Below, piece after piece: positions 1 to 7,506 of a DNA stretch of 64,000 bases. Both the position numbers and the translations under genes were made by a program. The notes under the pieces were generated by a model that was not told where the DNA came from, did not search any database, and saw only the letters and a list, made by a program, of their open reading frames with translations. The DNA is from Sphingorhabdus wooponensis. GTDB lineage: Bacteria; Pseudomonadota; Alphaproteobacteria; Sphingomonadales; Sphingomonadaceae. Every line of letters begins with the position of its first letter. The stretch's first letter is position 1. Location of the stretch: the NCBI RefSeq assembly GCF_003933235.1, contig NZ_RWJI01000001.1, forward strand, positions 812,001-876,000. The letters run 5' to 3'.

Positions 1-871
1 ATCACTTGGCTTTGCACCATTGCCAAAAAGCTTTTGGGATCGCGCGCAGTTTATCAAACCTGCCGACCGCGAAGTCGTCTGCCACGCCTCAGCTTGGAAT
101 GTGGACAATGTCGACGATTTGCGCATCAAAATGTGCATCAAGGTCAACAGCACCGATTTTGTGACGATCCACCATGAACTTGGGCATAATTATTATCAGC
201 GCGCGTATAACAAGCAGCCATATCTTTATTTAAATGGTGCCAATGATGGTTTTCATGAGGCGATTGGCGATGCCATCGCTTTGTCGATCACGCCAAATTA
301 TCTCGTCCAGATCGGCTTGCTAGATCCAGCCAAGGTCCCCGGCGCGGACAAGGACAATGGCCTTTTGCTGCGACAAGCCATGGACAAGGTTGCGTTTCTA
401 CCCTTTGGTTTGTTGATCGATAAATGGCGTTGGGGTGTGTTCAACGGGACGATCACACCTACCAACTATAACAAGGGCTGGACCGATTTACGCCTCCAAT
501 ATCAGGGTATTATTCCGCCGGTGGAACGTCCGGCCGACCGTTTTGATGCTGGGGCCAAATATCATATCCCCGGCAATACGCCCTATACGCGCTATTTCCT
601 CGCCCGCATATTGCAGTTCCAATTCTACAAGGCGGCTTGCGATATTTCAGGCTGGAAGGGGCCGCTACACCGCTGTTCGTTCTATGGTAACAAGGATGTG
701 GGCACGCGGCTGAACGCAATGCTCGAAATGGGCGCGTCGAAGCCTTGGCCAGATGCGCTTCAGGCCTTTACCGGCACGCGCGAAATGTCTGGTAAGCCGA
801 TGCTCGAATATTTTGCGCCACTGATGAAATGGCTCAAGGTGCAGAATAAGGGTGTGGAAAAGGGCTGGTAA
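1..871 (+). CDS. M2-family (ACE-like) zinc metallopeptidase, C-terminal part
   Basis: The reading frame is open to the left edge, so the N-terminus lies outside the window; the first in-frame start-like codon (TTG at 20) is internal and not a real start. About 290 residues are visible. They contain HHELGH, the HEXXH zinc-binding and catalytic motif, followed about 25 residues later by GFHEAIGD, which carries the third zinc-ligand glutamate. This pairing is the signature of peptidase family M2 (angiotensin-converting-enzyme-like dipeptidyl carboxypeptidases). Bacterial members are usually exported, but the signal peptide would be in the missing part. A strong hairpin follows the stop codon. 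The family assignment is secure; the substrate is unknown. Confidence 0.9.
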   Translation, partial: SLGFAPLPKSFWDRAQFIKPADREVVCHASAWNVDNVDDLRIKMCIKVNSTDFVTIHHELGHNYYQRAYNKQPYLYLNGANDGFHEAIGDAIALSITPNYLVQIGLLDPAKVPGADKDNGLLLRQAMDKVAFLPFGLLIDKWRWGVFNGTITPTNYNKGWTDLRLQYQGIIPPVERPADRFDAGAKYHIPGNTPYTRYFLARILQFQFYKAACDISGWKGPLHRCSFYGNKDVGTRLNAMLEMGASKPWPDALQAFTGTREMSGKPMLEYFAPLMKWLKVQNKGVEKGW

Positions 872-880
872 GTAATTATA

Positions 881-908
881 GCCCCGCCGCAAAGGGCGGG
901 GCCATTTT
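881..908. terminator. Rho-independent terminator between convergent genes
   Basis: An 8-bp GC-rich stem (GCCCCGCC at 881-888, GGCGGGGC at 895-902) with a short loop is followed by CATTTTT. It sits between the stop of the M2 peptidase and the stop of the minus-strand Lys/Ala-rich gene. The T-run is on the plus strand, so it mainly serves the peptidase gene. Confidence 0.75.
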
Positions 909-917
909 TAACAATTG

Positions 918-1421
918 TTAGGCAGTCGTTTTTGCGGCGGGTTTCGCCGGAGCCGTTTTCTTTACCGCTGGTTTTGCCCGCGTTGCAGGCGCCTTAGCGG
1001 CCGCAGGCTTCGCAGAAGGCTTAACCGCAGCGGCGGGCTTCGCGGCAGGTTTGATCACCGCTTTCTTCGCAACAGGTTTCTTCGGTGCAGGCTTTTTCGC
1101 AGCTGGTTTTTTGGCCGCAGGCTTCTTCGCTGCAGGCTTTGCGCTGCTTGCAGTTTTGCGATCATATACCTTCTTACCAGCCACGGCGGCTGCTGCAGTT
1201 GCGATAACCGCGCCAGCCACGGCGGCGGACTTGCCAGGATTTTCCTTAATGGCTGTGCCAGCGGTCGTGGCGACATGAGAGGCGGAATCTACCGCGGACT
1301 TAGCGGTGGTGGTCGCCGTTTCAGCCGCCGAACGCGCCTTGCCAGATAGCGAGCCGGTCAAACCGCGCAACCTGCTCAAAAATTTGTTCAATATACCAGT
1401 TTTTTCAAGTTCTTTCGGCAT
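918..1421 (-). CDS. Lys/Ala/Pro-rich protein with one membrane segment and a histone-H1-like tail
   Basis: No specific family is recognised. The 167-residue protein has an amphipathic Ala/Thr/Ser-rich N-terminal half, one hydrophobic Ala/Val stretch at about residues 63-82, and then about 80 residues made almost entirely of Lys, Ala and Pro with repeated PAAKK units. The tail is strongly basic, like bacterial histone-H1-like proteins, but the preceding membrane-like segment suggests the protein is anchored. The start is supported by GGAGGAG just upstream of ATG 1421. It resembles in style the small Lys/Ala-rich proteins encoded at 45107-46885. It lies 68 bp downstream of amn and on the same strand. 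Nucleic-acid or cell-envelope binding by the tail is only inference. Confidence 0.75.
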   Translation of the reverse strand: MPKELEKTGILNKFLSRLRGLTGSLSGKARSAAETATTTAKSAVDSASHVATTAGTAIKENPGKSAAVAGAVIATAAAAVAGKKVYDRKTASSAKPAAKKPAAKKPAAKKPAPKKPVAKKAVIKPAAKPAAAVKPSAKPAAAKAPATRAKPAVKKTAPAKPAAKTTA

Positions 1422-1489
1422 GGGCCGCTCCTCCTTGGGTTGTAATGCAATGATAATAATCGTTGGGCGCTGTCTTCGTTACTAATTGC

Positions 1490-2935
1490 TTAGCGGAATG
1501 GTGGTTCGTTGAATGCGCGCAGCTTGCGGCTGTGTAAGCTGTTGCCAGCCTCACGCAGCAACTCACAGGTTTGAATGCCGATCTGTAAATGTGCGGCAAT
1601 CGCCTCTTCGTAAAACCGGTTTGCCTGACCCGGCAATTTGATTTCGCCGTGCAGCGGTTTGTCCGAAACACATAGCAAAGTGCCATAGGGAACGCGGAAA
1701 CGATAACCCTGCGCCGCAATCGTGGCGGATTCCATGTCGATGGCAATCGCACGGCTTTGTGAGAAACGCAGCGCGGATGCGGAATAGCGCAGTTCCCAAT
1801 TGCGGTCATCTGTCGTGACAACAGTGCCGGTGCGCATCCGCCGCTTGAGGTCCGCGCCGCTGGTGCCAGAGACATCTTCCGCCGCGCTTGCCAAGGCTTG
1901 TTGCACTTCGGCGATGGGTGGGATGGGAATTTCGGGCGGCAGGACTTCATCCAAAATATGGTCATCGCGCAAATAGGCGTGGGCGAGCACATAATCGCCA
2001 ATCCGCTGCGTCTCGCGAAGGCCGCCGCAATGGCCAATCATCAACCAAGCTTCCGGCCGAAGTACTGCCAAATGGTCGCAAATCGTTTTGGCATTGGACG
2101 GACCAACGCCGATATTTACCAAGGTGATACCCGAACGATCTGGCGCGATCAGGTGATAAGCGGGCATCTGGTGCCGCCGCCATGTGCTGTCGGCGATAAG
2201 CTGCGCCGCATTGTCTGTCGGCTGATCCACATATAGGCCACCGGCACCAGACAATGCGGTGTAACGGCCATTGCCAACCTGCGTGCATGCCCAACTGACA
2301 AATTCATCCACATAACGGTGGTAGTTGGTGAACAGGATATAATGCTGCACATGCTCGGCAGGTGCGCCGGTATAGTGCCGCAAACGGGCCAAGGAAAAAT
2401 CGGTGCGCAGGCCGTCAAATAATGCGAGTGGCGAACTGCTGTTACCCTTTACGCGCAATAGGCCATCGGCGATTTCATCGCCAATATCAGCCAATTCCGT
2501 TGTTGGAAAATGACGGGCTAACTCGTTCGGACTAATGGTTCCTAATTCAAGATCGGCCGAACCATCCAACACATAAGGGAAGGGGATTTCCTGCTTGCTG
2601 CGGCCAACCGAAATTTCGAGCTCATATTGCTCATTCAATAGGTCGAGCTGCTCGCCAATATAATCGGCAAAAAGTTCGGGCTTGGTAAAGGTGGTCCGGA
2701 ACGTACCGATCTTCTCCAGCTTGCCAAATGCGAGGTTCGATTTGGTCTCGCGCGTCTTGCCGGCATAAGTGATGACGAGTTCGGGATAGCAGAAGTCATT
2801 GCGTGCACGCTGCTCTGCGCTTGGCGGCGTTCTGTCCTTCAAATAACCCGCAAGCGCGGATTGAAGGCGTTTTACCGAAGCTTCATATTCAGTAACGAGT
2901 TGATTAATGATGTTTTGAGATTGTTCACTAGGCAT
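1490..2935 (-). CDS. amn: AMP nucleosidase
   Basis: This enzyme hydrolyses AMP to adenine and ribose 5-phosphate and helps control adenylate pools. The 481-residue length matches the E. coli enzyme (about 484). The N-terminal half is the Amn-specific domain. The C-terminal half is a nucleoside-phosphorylase-like fold, with MIGHCGGLRETQ in the purine-binding region and AIDMESATIAAQGYR near the ribose-binding site. ATG 2935 is preferred because GGTGAAG lies about 7 nt upstream; an in-frame GTG at 2941 would add two residues. A terminator separates it from the upstream peroxiredoxin gene, so it probably has its own promoter within a short gap. Confidence 0.93.
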   Translation of the reverse strand: MPSEQSQNIINQLVTEYEASVKRLQSALAGYLKDRTPPSAEQRARNDFCYPELVITYAGKTRETKSNLAFGKLEKIGTFRTTFTKPELFADYIGEQLDLLNEQYELEISVGRSKQEIPFPYVLDGSADLELGTISPNELARHFPTTELADIGDEIADGLLRVKGNSSSPLALFDGLRTDFSLARLRHYTGAPAEHVQHYILFTNYHRYVDEFVSWACTQVGNGRYTALSGAGGLYVDQPTDNAAQLIADSTWRRHQMPAYHLIAPDRSGITLVNIGVGPSNAKTICDHLAVLRPEAWLMIGHCGGLRETQRIGDYVLAHAYLRDDHILDEVLPPEIPIPPIAEVQQALASAAEDVSGTSGADLKRRMRTGTVVTTDDRNWELRYSASALRFSQSRAIAIDMESATIAAQGYRFRVPYGTLLCVSDKPLHGEIKLPGQANRFYEEAIAAHLQIGIQTCELLREAGNSLHSRKLRAFNEPPFR

Positions 2936-2970
2936 AAGCACGCTTCACCGAATTTGACCATTTTGGCAAC

Positions 2971-2997
2971 AAAAAAGGGAGGGTAACCCCTCCCTTT
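2971..2997 (-). terminator. Rho-independent terminator of the peroxiredoxin gene
   Basis: A perfect 10-bp stem (2974-2983 with 2988-2997) and 4-nt loop, read on the minus strand, runs straight into a T-tract (A-run 2971-2976 on the plus strand). It lies 31 bp beyond the peroxiredoxin stop codon and just upstream of amn. Confidence 0.85.
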
Positions 2998-3028
2998 CAT
3001 CTAGCATTTAGTCAGACTTTAGTAAAAA

Positions 3029-3508
3029 TCAGAGCTGTCCCAACATATATTCAGCCGAACTCACGTTGAAATCGCCCGGTGCTTCGACATTGACTTGCTC
3101 AACCACGCCATCGTTGACGACAAGCGAGAAACGCTGGCCGCGCTTGCCCATGCCAAATGCGCTGCCGTCCATTTCTAATCCGAGCGCAGCCGCGAAATCG
3201 CCATTGCCGTCTGCGAGCATAGTGATAGCGTCTGAGCCGCTCGCCTTATTCCAAGCGCCCAAAACAAATGCATCGTTCACAGCCGTGCAAGCGATTTCGT
3301 CTATCCCCTTGGCAGAAAGTTCGTCGGACTTTTCGACAAAGCCGGGAAGGTGGCGTGCCGAGCATGTTGGCGTGAATGCGCCTGGGACAGAGAATAATGC
3401 AACGCGGCGTCCAGCGAAATATTCTGCAGCCTGAACAGGCTGGGGGCCTTCCGCGGTTGCCTTGACCAATTTAACGTCAGGGATTTTGTCGCCGATAGAG
3501 ATGCTCAT
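3029..3508 (-). CDS. Peroxiredoxin of the Prx5 (redoxin) type
   Basis: This is a thiol peroxidase that reduces hydrogen peroxide and organic hydroperoxides, usually with glutathione/glutaredoxin or thioredoxin as reductant. The peroxidatic site PGAFTPTCS is at about residues 39-47, and the Prx5-typical stretch ACTAVNDAFVLGAW follows near residue 73 with a second cysteine. The 159-residue length fits the family. AAAGGAAA precedes ATG 3508. It is followed by its own terminator and is probably monocistronic. Confidence 0.92.
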   Translation of the reverse strand: MSISIGDKIPDVKLVKATAEGPQPVQAAEYFAGRRVALFSVPGAFTPTCSARHLPGFVEKSDELSAKGIDEIACTAVNDAFVLGAWNKASGSDAITMLADGNGDFAAALGLEMDGSAFGMGKRGQRFSLVVNDGVVEQVNVEAPGDFNVSSAEYMLGQL

Positions 3509-3660
3509 GAGAAATTTCCTTTAGGAAGAAAGAATGTTGCAGCTTCATCCGTGACCAACTGAGCCAAGTCAAGCGGGGGGATGTTCAACGATTGATTTTC
3601 TGAGGTAAATTACAAGCTTCAGGGTGTGTTTTGCCTAAAAATCCCACCTTATGGCATATC

Positions 3661-3680
3661 ATATAAAGCAATCTTTATAT
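3661..3680. promoter_or_regulatory. Perfect inverted repeat upstream of ahcY, candidate operator
   Basis: ATATAAAG (3661-3668) and CTTTATAT (3673-3680) form a perfect 8-bp inverted repeat around CAAT, 63 bp before the ahcY start codon. AT-rich palindromes of this form fit a dimeric winged-helix repressor such as an ArsR-family SAM/SAH-responsive regulator (the SahR type). The palindrome is seen directly; the regulator is inferred, and none is encoded in the window. Confidence 0.6.
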
Positions 3681-3743
3681 TTGATTTCGCCAAAATCCGT
3701 CGCTATGACGTGCATCATCTAAAACCTCCCGGAGAATAAGCCT

Positions 3744-5138
3744 GTGGCTTTTAACGATTATGTCATTGCCGATATCGGCGAGGCCGATTTTGGCCGTAAA
3801 GAAATCAATATTGCCGAAACCGAAATGCCTGGCCTGATGGCATTGCGTGAAGAATTTGTTGCGTCACAGCCTTTGAAGGGTGCGCGCATTGTTGGTTCTT
3901 TGCACATGACGATTCAAACCGCAGTTCTGATCGAAACGCTGACGGCGCTTGGCGCGGACGTGCGTTGGGCGACGTGTAACATCTTTTCGACCCAAGACCA
4001 TGCCGCTGCTGCCATTGCGGCGCAGAACATTCCAGTGTTCGCAGTAAAGGGCGAAAGCCTTGCCGATTATTGGGACTATGTCGGCCGCATCTTCGATTGG
4101 GGTGATGAGACCACGGCCAACATCATCCTTGACGATGGCGGCGACGCAACGATGTTCGCATTGTGGGGCGCAAAGCTTGAGCGCGGCGAAAGCTTTGGTG
4201 AGCCAGAGAATGAAGAAGAAGTCGAATTCCAGCGCGCGCTGAAGGCATTTGTTGCCAAAAAGCCCGGCTATTTGACGCAAACGGTCAAGAATTTGAAGGG
4301 CGTTTCGGAAGAAACCACCACCGGCGTTCACCGCTTGTACGAAATCGCGAAGAAGGGTGAACTGCCTTTCCCCGCCATTAACGTCAATGATAGCGTGACT
4401 AAGTCGAAGTTCGACAATCTGTATGGCTGCAAGGAATCGCTCGTCGACGCCATTCGTCGCGCCACAGACGTCATGCTCGCGGGTAAAGTTGCTTGCGTCG
4501 CTGGCTTTGGCGATGTCGGCAAGGGATCGGCCCAGTCGCTCCGCAATGGAGGCGCGCGGGTTATGGTCACGGAAATCGATCCGATCTGCGCATTGCAGGC
4601 CGCGATGGAGGGCTTTGAAGTTGTGACTATGGAAGAAGCCGTGCAACGCGCGGACATCTTCTGCACAGCAACCGGCAATGCTGACGTTATCACGGCCGAG
4701 CATATGATGAACATGAAACCCATGAGCATCGTGTGCAATATCGGTCACTTTGACAGCGAAATTCAGATTTCGGCTTTATCCAATTATAGCTGGAACGAAG
4801 TGAAGCCAGGAACCGATCTCGTGCAGTTCCCGGACGGAAAGCAGATCATTGTTCTTGCGAAGGGACGCCTGGTCAATCTGGGTTGTGCAACCGGACATCC
4901 AAGCTTTGTGATGTCGGCAAGCTTTACCAACCAAGTGCTCGCCCAAATCGAGCTATGGACTAACGGCGACAAGTATAAGAACGAAGTCTATGTTCTGCCA
5001 AAGCATCTCGACGAGAAGGTTGCGACACTGCATCTCGAAAAGCTTGGCGTGAAGCTAACCAAGCTGACGGACAAGCAAGCGGGATATATTGGCGTATCGA
5101 CCGAAGGTCCGTTCAAGCCAGACCATTATCGTTATTAA
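3744..5138 (+). CDS. ahcY: Adenosylhomocysteinase (S-adenosylhomocysteine hydrolase)
   Basis: This NAD-dependent cytoplasmic enzyme splits S-adenosylhomocysteine into adenosine and homocysteine, relieving product inhibition of methyltransferases and feeding the methionine cycle. The 464-residue length fits the bacterial form with its extra insertion. Visible features are the NAD-binding motif [12 protein letters not shown] near residue 250, the substrate-domain sequences around [13 protein letters not shown], and the canonical C-terminus FKPDHYRY. The start codon is GTG, supported by GGAG at 3731-3734. A palindromic candidate operator lies upstream and a strong terminator follows, so it is probably a single-gene unit. 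Confidence 0.97.
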   Translation: MAFNDYVIADIGEADFGRKEINIAETEMPGLMALREEFVASQPLKGARIVGSLHMTIQTAVLIETLTALGADVRWATCNIFSTQDHAAAAIAAQNIPVFAVKGESLADYWDYVGRIFDWGDETTANIILDDGGDATMFALWGAKLERGESFGEPENEEEVEFQRALKAFVAKKPGYLTQTVKNLKGVSEETTTGVHRLYEIAKKGELPFPAINVNDSVTKSKFDNLYGCKESLVDAIRRATDVMLAGKVACVAGFGDVGKGSAQSLRNGGARVMVTEIDPICALQAAMEGFEVVTMEEAVQRADIFCTATGNADVITAEHMMNMKPMSIVCNIGHFDSEIQISALSNYSWNEVKPGTDLVQFPDGKQIIVLAKGRLVNLGCATGHPSFVMSASFTNQVLAQIELWTNGDKYKNEVYVLPKHLDEKVATLHLEKLGVKLTKLTDKQAGYIGVSTEGPFKPDHYRY

Positions 5139-5165
5139 TCGCATTTCATAATGTGATAAAAAGAG

Positions 5166-5196
5166 AGCCTGCTGCGGAAACGTGGCAGGCTTTTTT
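5166..5196 (+). terminator. Rho-independent terminator of ahcY
   Basis: The stem AGCCTGC (5166-5172) pairs with GCAGGCT (5185-5191) and runs into TTTTTT, 27 bp after the ahcY stop codon. Confidence 0.85.
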
Positions 5197-5229
5197 CGTT
5201 GCGTGTACCCAGCATTTGGGCATTTCATA

Positions 5230-5243
5230 GGTCCTGACCCTAA
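5230..5243. repeat. Solo terminal-repeat remnant of the 14292-14560 element
   Basis: GGTCCTGACCCTAA differs at one position from each terminus of the MITE-like element between trxA and argJ, and the preceding 10 bases also keep partial similarity. No second end is visible nearby, so this looks like a decayed or solo end. It lies in the non-coding gap between ahcY and tsaE. Confidence 0.5.
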
Positions 5244-5374
5244 TGACAAGTGATGGCGCTGTGGCCCATGAATCACGCTTTGGCACGGCAGATAATTGAA
5301 TTGCGTGGTGGCACTTTTCATTTTCATTCTGCAAAGGGTAAGAAAACCACAATCATCATGGCGCTACCAAAGAA

Positions 5375-5806
5375 ATGATTATTACAAACGACGAAGATAT
5401 GCGCGCTTTCGGTCATGCGCTCGCCCAAAATTTACAGCGTTCAGATTGGGTCGCGATTAACGGTCCGCTGGGTGCGGGCAAAACCGTGTTATGCGCGGGG
5501 ATATTGGCGGGCCTTGGTTTTAAGGGCGAAGTCGCCAGCCCATCTTATGCCATCGTGCATAGTTATGAACCGCCAGATGTTTTGGTTGCCGTTGCCCATG
5601 TCGATTTGTATCGCCTCGATGATGCGGATGAATTGGATGAATTGGGGCTGGCGGAGGAACGCAGTGAACGCATCACGCTTGTTGAGTGGGCCGAACGCTT
5701 TGGGGACGCCTATGTGGTCCCGAGCCATATAATCGACATAACGCCGCAAGCGGACGGAAGCCGCATATTGACTTTGAAAATGGATACGGATGACACAATT
5801 AACTAA
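5375..5806 (+). CDS. tsaE: tRNA N6-threonylcarbamoyladenosine biosynthesis ATPase TsaE
   Basis: TsaE is the small P-loop ATPase that works with TsaB and TsaD to make t6A at position 37 of ANN-decoding tRNAs. The 143-residue protein has the Walker A motif GPLGAGKT (residues 30-37), the SPSYAIVHSYE segment and the HVDLYRLDDADELDELGL region typical of the family. It opens a tightly packed operon: its 3' end overlaps amgK by 17 bp, and amgK, murU, addB and addA follow with overlaps. Confidence 0.95.
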   Translation: MIITNDEDMRAFGHALAQNLQRSDWVAINGPLGAGKTVLCAGILAGLGFKGEVASPSYAIVHSYEPPDVLVAVAHVDLYRLDDADELDELGLAEERSERITLVEWAERFGDAYVVPSHIIDITPQADGSRILTLKMDTDDTIN

Positions 5807-6785
5807 CATGGCACCGCCCGCAGGATTGGACGAATTTCTGCGATTGCATGGTTGGGAAGGCGCAATAGTGGCGCCGGTTGCGGGCGATGCATCTTTCCGT
5901 CGTTATTTCCGCGTGGAGTCCGCGACGCGCGGCAAGGCGATTTTGATGGACGCGCCGCCACCGCATGAGGACCCGCGTCCTTTCATACATATCGCACAAT
6001 ATTTGAACGGGCATCAGTTCCGCGCACCCGAAATCTTCGCCACCGACCTGACCCGCGGACTGTTGCTGATAGAAGATTTTGGCGACCGGCGGATGCGGGA
6101 GCATCTGGACGAAAATCCCGAAGATGAGGCGGCGGTCTATCGCGCGGCTATCGATGCGATTGTCCGGTTGGCGCAGACGCCTGCGGTGCAAGCGCAGCCT
6201 TATGACATGGCGACGTACATGCGCGAAGTGCAGCTTTTGTCGGAATGGTACATGCCGGCGATGGGTATATCGTTTGACGCAAGCGCATTTGATCAGCTTT
6301 GGACCGACGCGCTGGCCCCGCTTGCGGATTATCAGAAAGTCACTGTGCTGCGCGATTACCATGCTGAAAACATCATGCTGCTGGACGATGGTCAACAGGG
6401 AATAATTGATTTTCAGGACGCTTTGGTCGGACATCCGGCCTATGATTTAGTGTCCTTGCTGCAAGATGCACGGCGCGACGTTTCGCCTGCGTTGGAAGCC
6501 GAGATGCTGGCTTATTATCATGCTGTGGCAAAACCCGGTGCTGATTTTGACGCGCATTACGCCTTGCTGGGTGCGCAGCGGAATACCAAGATTATCGGTA
6601 TCTTCACGCGTCTATGGAAACGCGATGGCAAGGAACGGTATTTATCTTTCTTGCCGCGCATGTGGGCGCTGCTGGAACGCGATTTGGCCCATCCAGACCT
6701 TGCGCCTGTCAAACTTTGGTTCGACACGTTTATTCCTTCGGACGTGCGCCATAAATTGCCGACGGAATTGAATATCGATGGTTAA
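5790..6785 (+). CDS. amgK: N-acetylmuramate/N-acetylglucosamine kinase AmgK
   Basis: This aminoglycoside-phosphotransferase-fold kinase phosphorylates the anomeric position of MurNAc or GlcNAc in cell-wall recycling. The catalytic loop is RDYHAENIM, a Brenner-type loop, followed by the metal-binding DFQDALVGHPAYD. The N-terminal part has the GDASFRRYFR nucleotide-binding turn seen in AmgK. The 331-residue length fits. Its direct partner murU overlaps its 3' end by 8 bp, which makes the AmgK assignment much stronger than a generic phosphotransferase call. Confidence 0.9.
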   Translation: MTQLTNMAPPAGLDEFLRLHGWEGAIVAPVAGDASFRRYFRVESATRGKAILMDAPPPHEDPRPFIHIAQYLNGHQFRAPEIFATDLTRGLLLIEDFGDRRMREHLDENPEDEAAVYRAAIDAIVRLAQTPAVQAQPYDMATYMREVQLLSEWYMPAMGISFDASAFDQLWTDALAPLADYQKVTVLRDYHAENIMLLDDGQQGIIDFQDALVGHPAYDLVSLLQDARRDVSPALEAEMLAYYHAVAKPGADFDAHYALLGAQRNTKIIGIFTRLWKRDGKERYLSFLPRMWALLERDLAHPDLAPVKLWFDTFIPSDVRHKLPTELNIDG

Positions 6786-7506
6786 GCATGTGGATACAGC
6801 GATGATCATGGCGGCGGGCAAGGGGACGCGGATGATGCCCCTGACCGCGGACCGGCCAAAGCCCCTGATCGAAGTGGGCGGTGTTGCATTGCTGGACCAT
6901 GTGCTTGATCATTTGCGCGATGCTGGTGTCGGCAAAATCGTCGTAAACGTGCATTATCTTGCACAACAAGTGGAACAGTATTTGGCCGTTTCAGCGGCGG
7001 ATTTGGATGTGCGCATTTCCGATGAGCGCGCGTTGTTGCGCGACACAGGGGGCGGCTTGGTGCACGCGTTGCCGCTCATTTCCGATGATCCCTTCATTTG
7101 CGTCAACGCCGACAATTGGTGGACCAATGCGGGCGACAATGCGATCTCGCAGCTTATGGCGCATTGGGATGATGCCCGCATGGATGTACTCATGCTCCTC
7201 ATTCCGTTGGAGACTGCGTATAATAGCCAAGGCATTGGTGACTTTAATATGGATGCAGATGGCCGACTGTCACGTCGTCAAGGTGATGCGCCTGCATCTT
7301 ATGTGTGGACCGGTATTCAAATGCTGTCGAAGCGCCTCATTGTCGATGCGCCTGCAGACGTGTTCTCAACCAATATATTCTGGGATCGTGCAATAGCCCA
7401 AGGCCGTTGCATGGGTATCGTGCATGACGGCCTGTGGTTCGATGTCGGCTATCCAGCGGCAATAGCGGCAACCGAAGCGAAATTGGCAGAACAATATGGC
7501 GGATAA
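6778..7506 (+). CDS. murU: N-acetylmuramate alpha-1-phosphate uridylyltransferase MurU
   Basis: MurU transfers UMP to MurNAc-1-phosphate to give UDP-MurNAc, bypassing MurA/MurB de novo synthesis. The protein is a 242-residue sugar-phosphate nucleotidyltransferase with the N-terminal signature AAGKGTRMMPLT (residues 12-23) and the RPKPLIEVGG segment. It contains INADNWWTN-like metal-binding sequence around VNADNWW. It lacks the C-terminal acyltransferase domain of GlmU, as expected. It overlaps amgK upstream and addB downstream (11 bp). Confidence 0.9.
   Translation: MVKHVDTAMIMAAGKGTRMMPLTADRPKPLIEVGGVALLDHVLDHLRDAGVGKIVVNVHYLAQQVEQYLAVSAADLDVRISDERALLRDTGGGLVHALPLISDDPFICVNADNWWTNAGDNAISQLMAHWDDARMDVLMLLIPLETAYNSQGIGDFNMDADGRLSRRQGDAPASYVWTGIQMLSKRLIVDAPADVFSTNIFWDRAIAQGRCMGIVHDGLWFDVGYPAAIAATEAKLAEQYGG

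Noticed and set aside
3509-3743. SAH or SAM riboswitch upstream of ahcY
   Set aside because: I could not recognise the conserved core of the SAH or SAM/SAH classes; the only clear signal is the palindrome at 3661-3680. A covariance-model search would be decisive.
3864-4748. 294-codon minus-strand frame across ahcY
   Set aside because: It is fully antisense to a clear adenosylhomocysteinase and has no family resemblance; a codon-usage shadow.
5799-6434. 211-codon minus-strand frame across amgK
   Set aside because: Antisense shadow of a well-supported kinase gene, basic low-complexity product, no ribosome-binding site.
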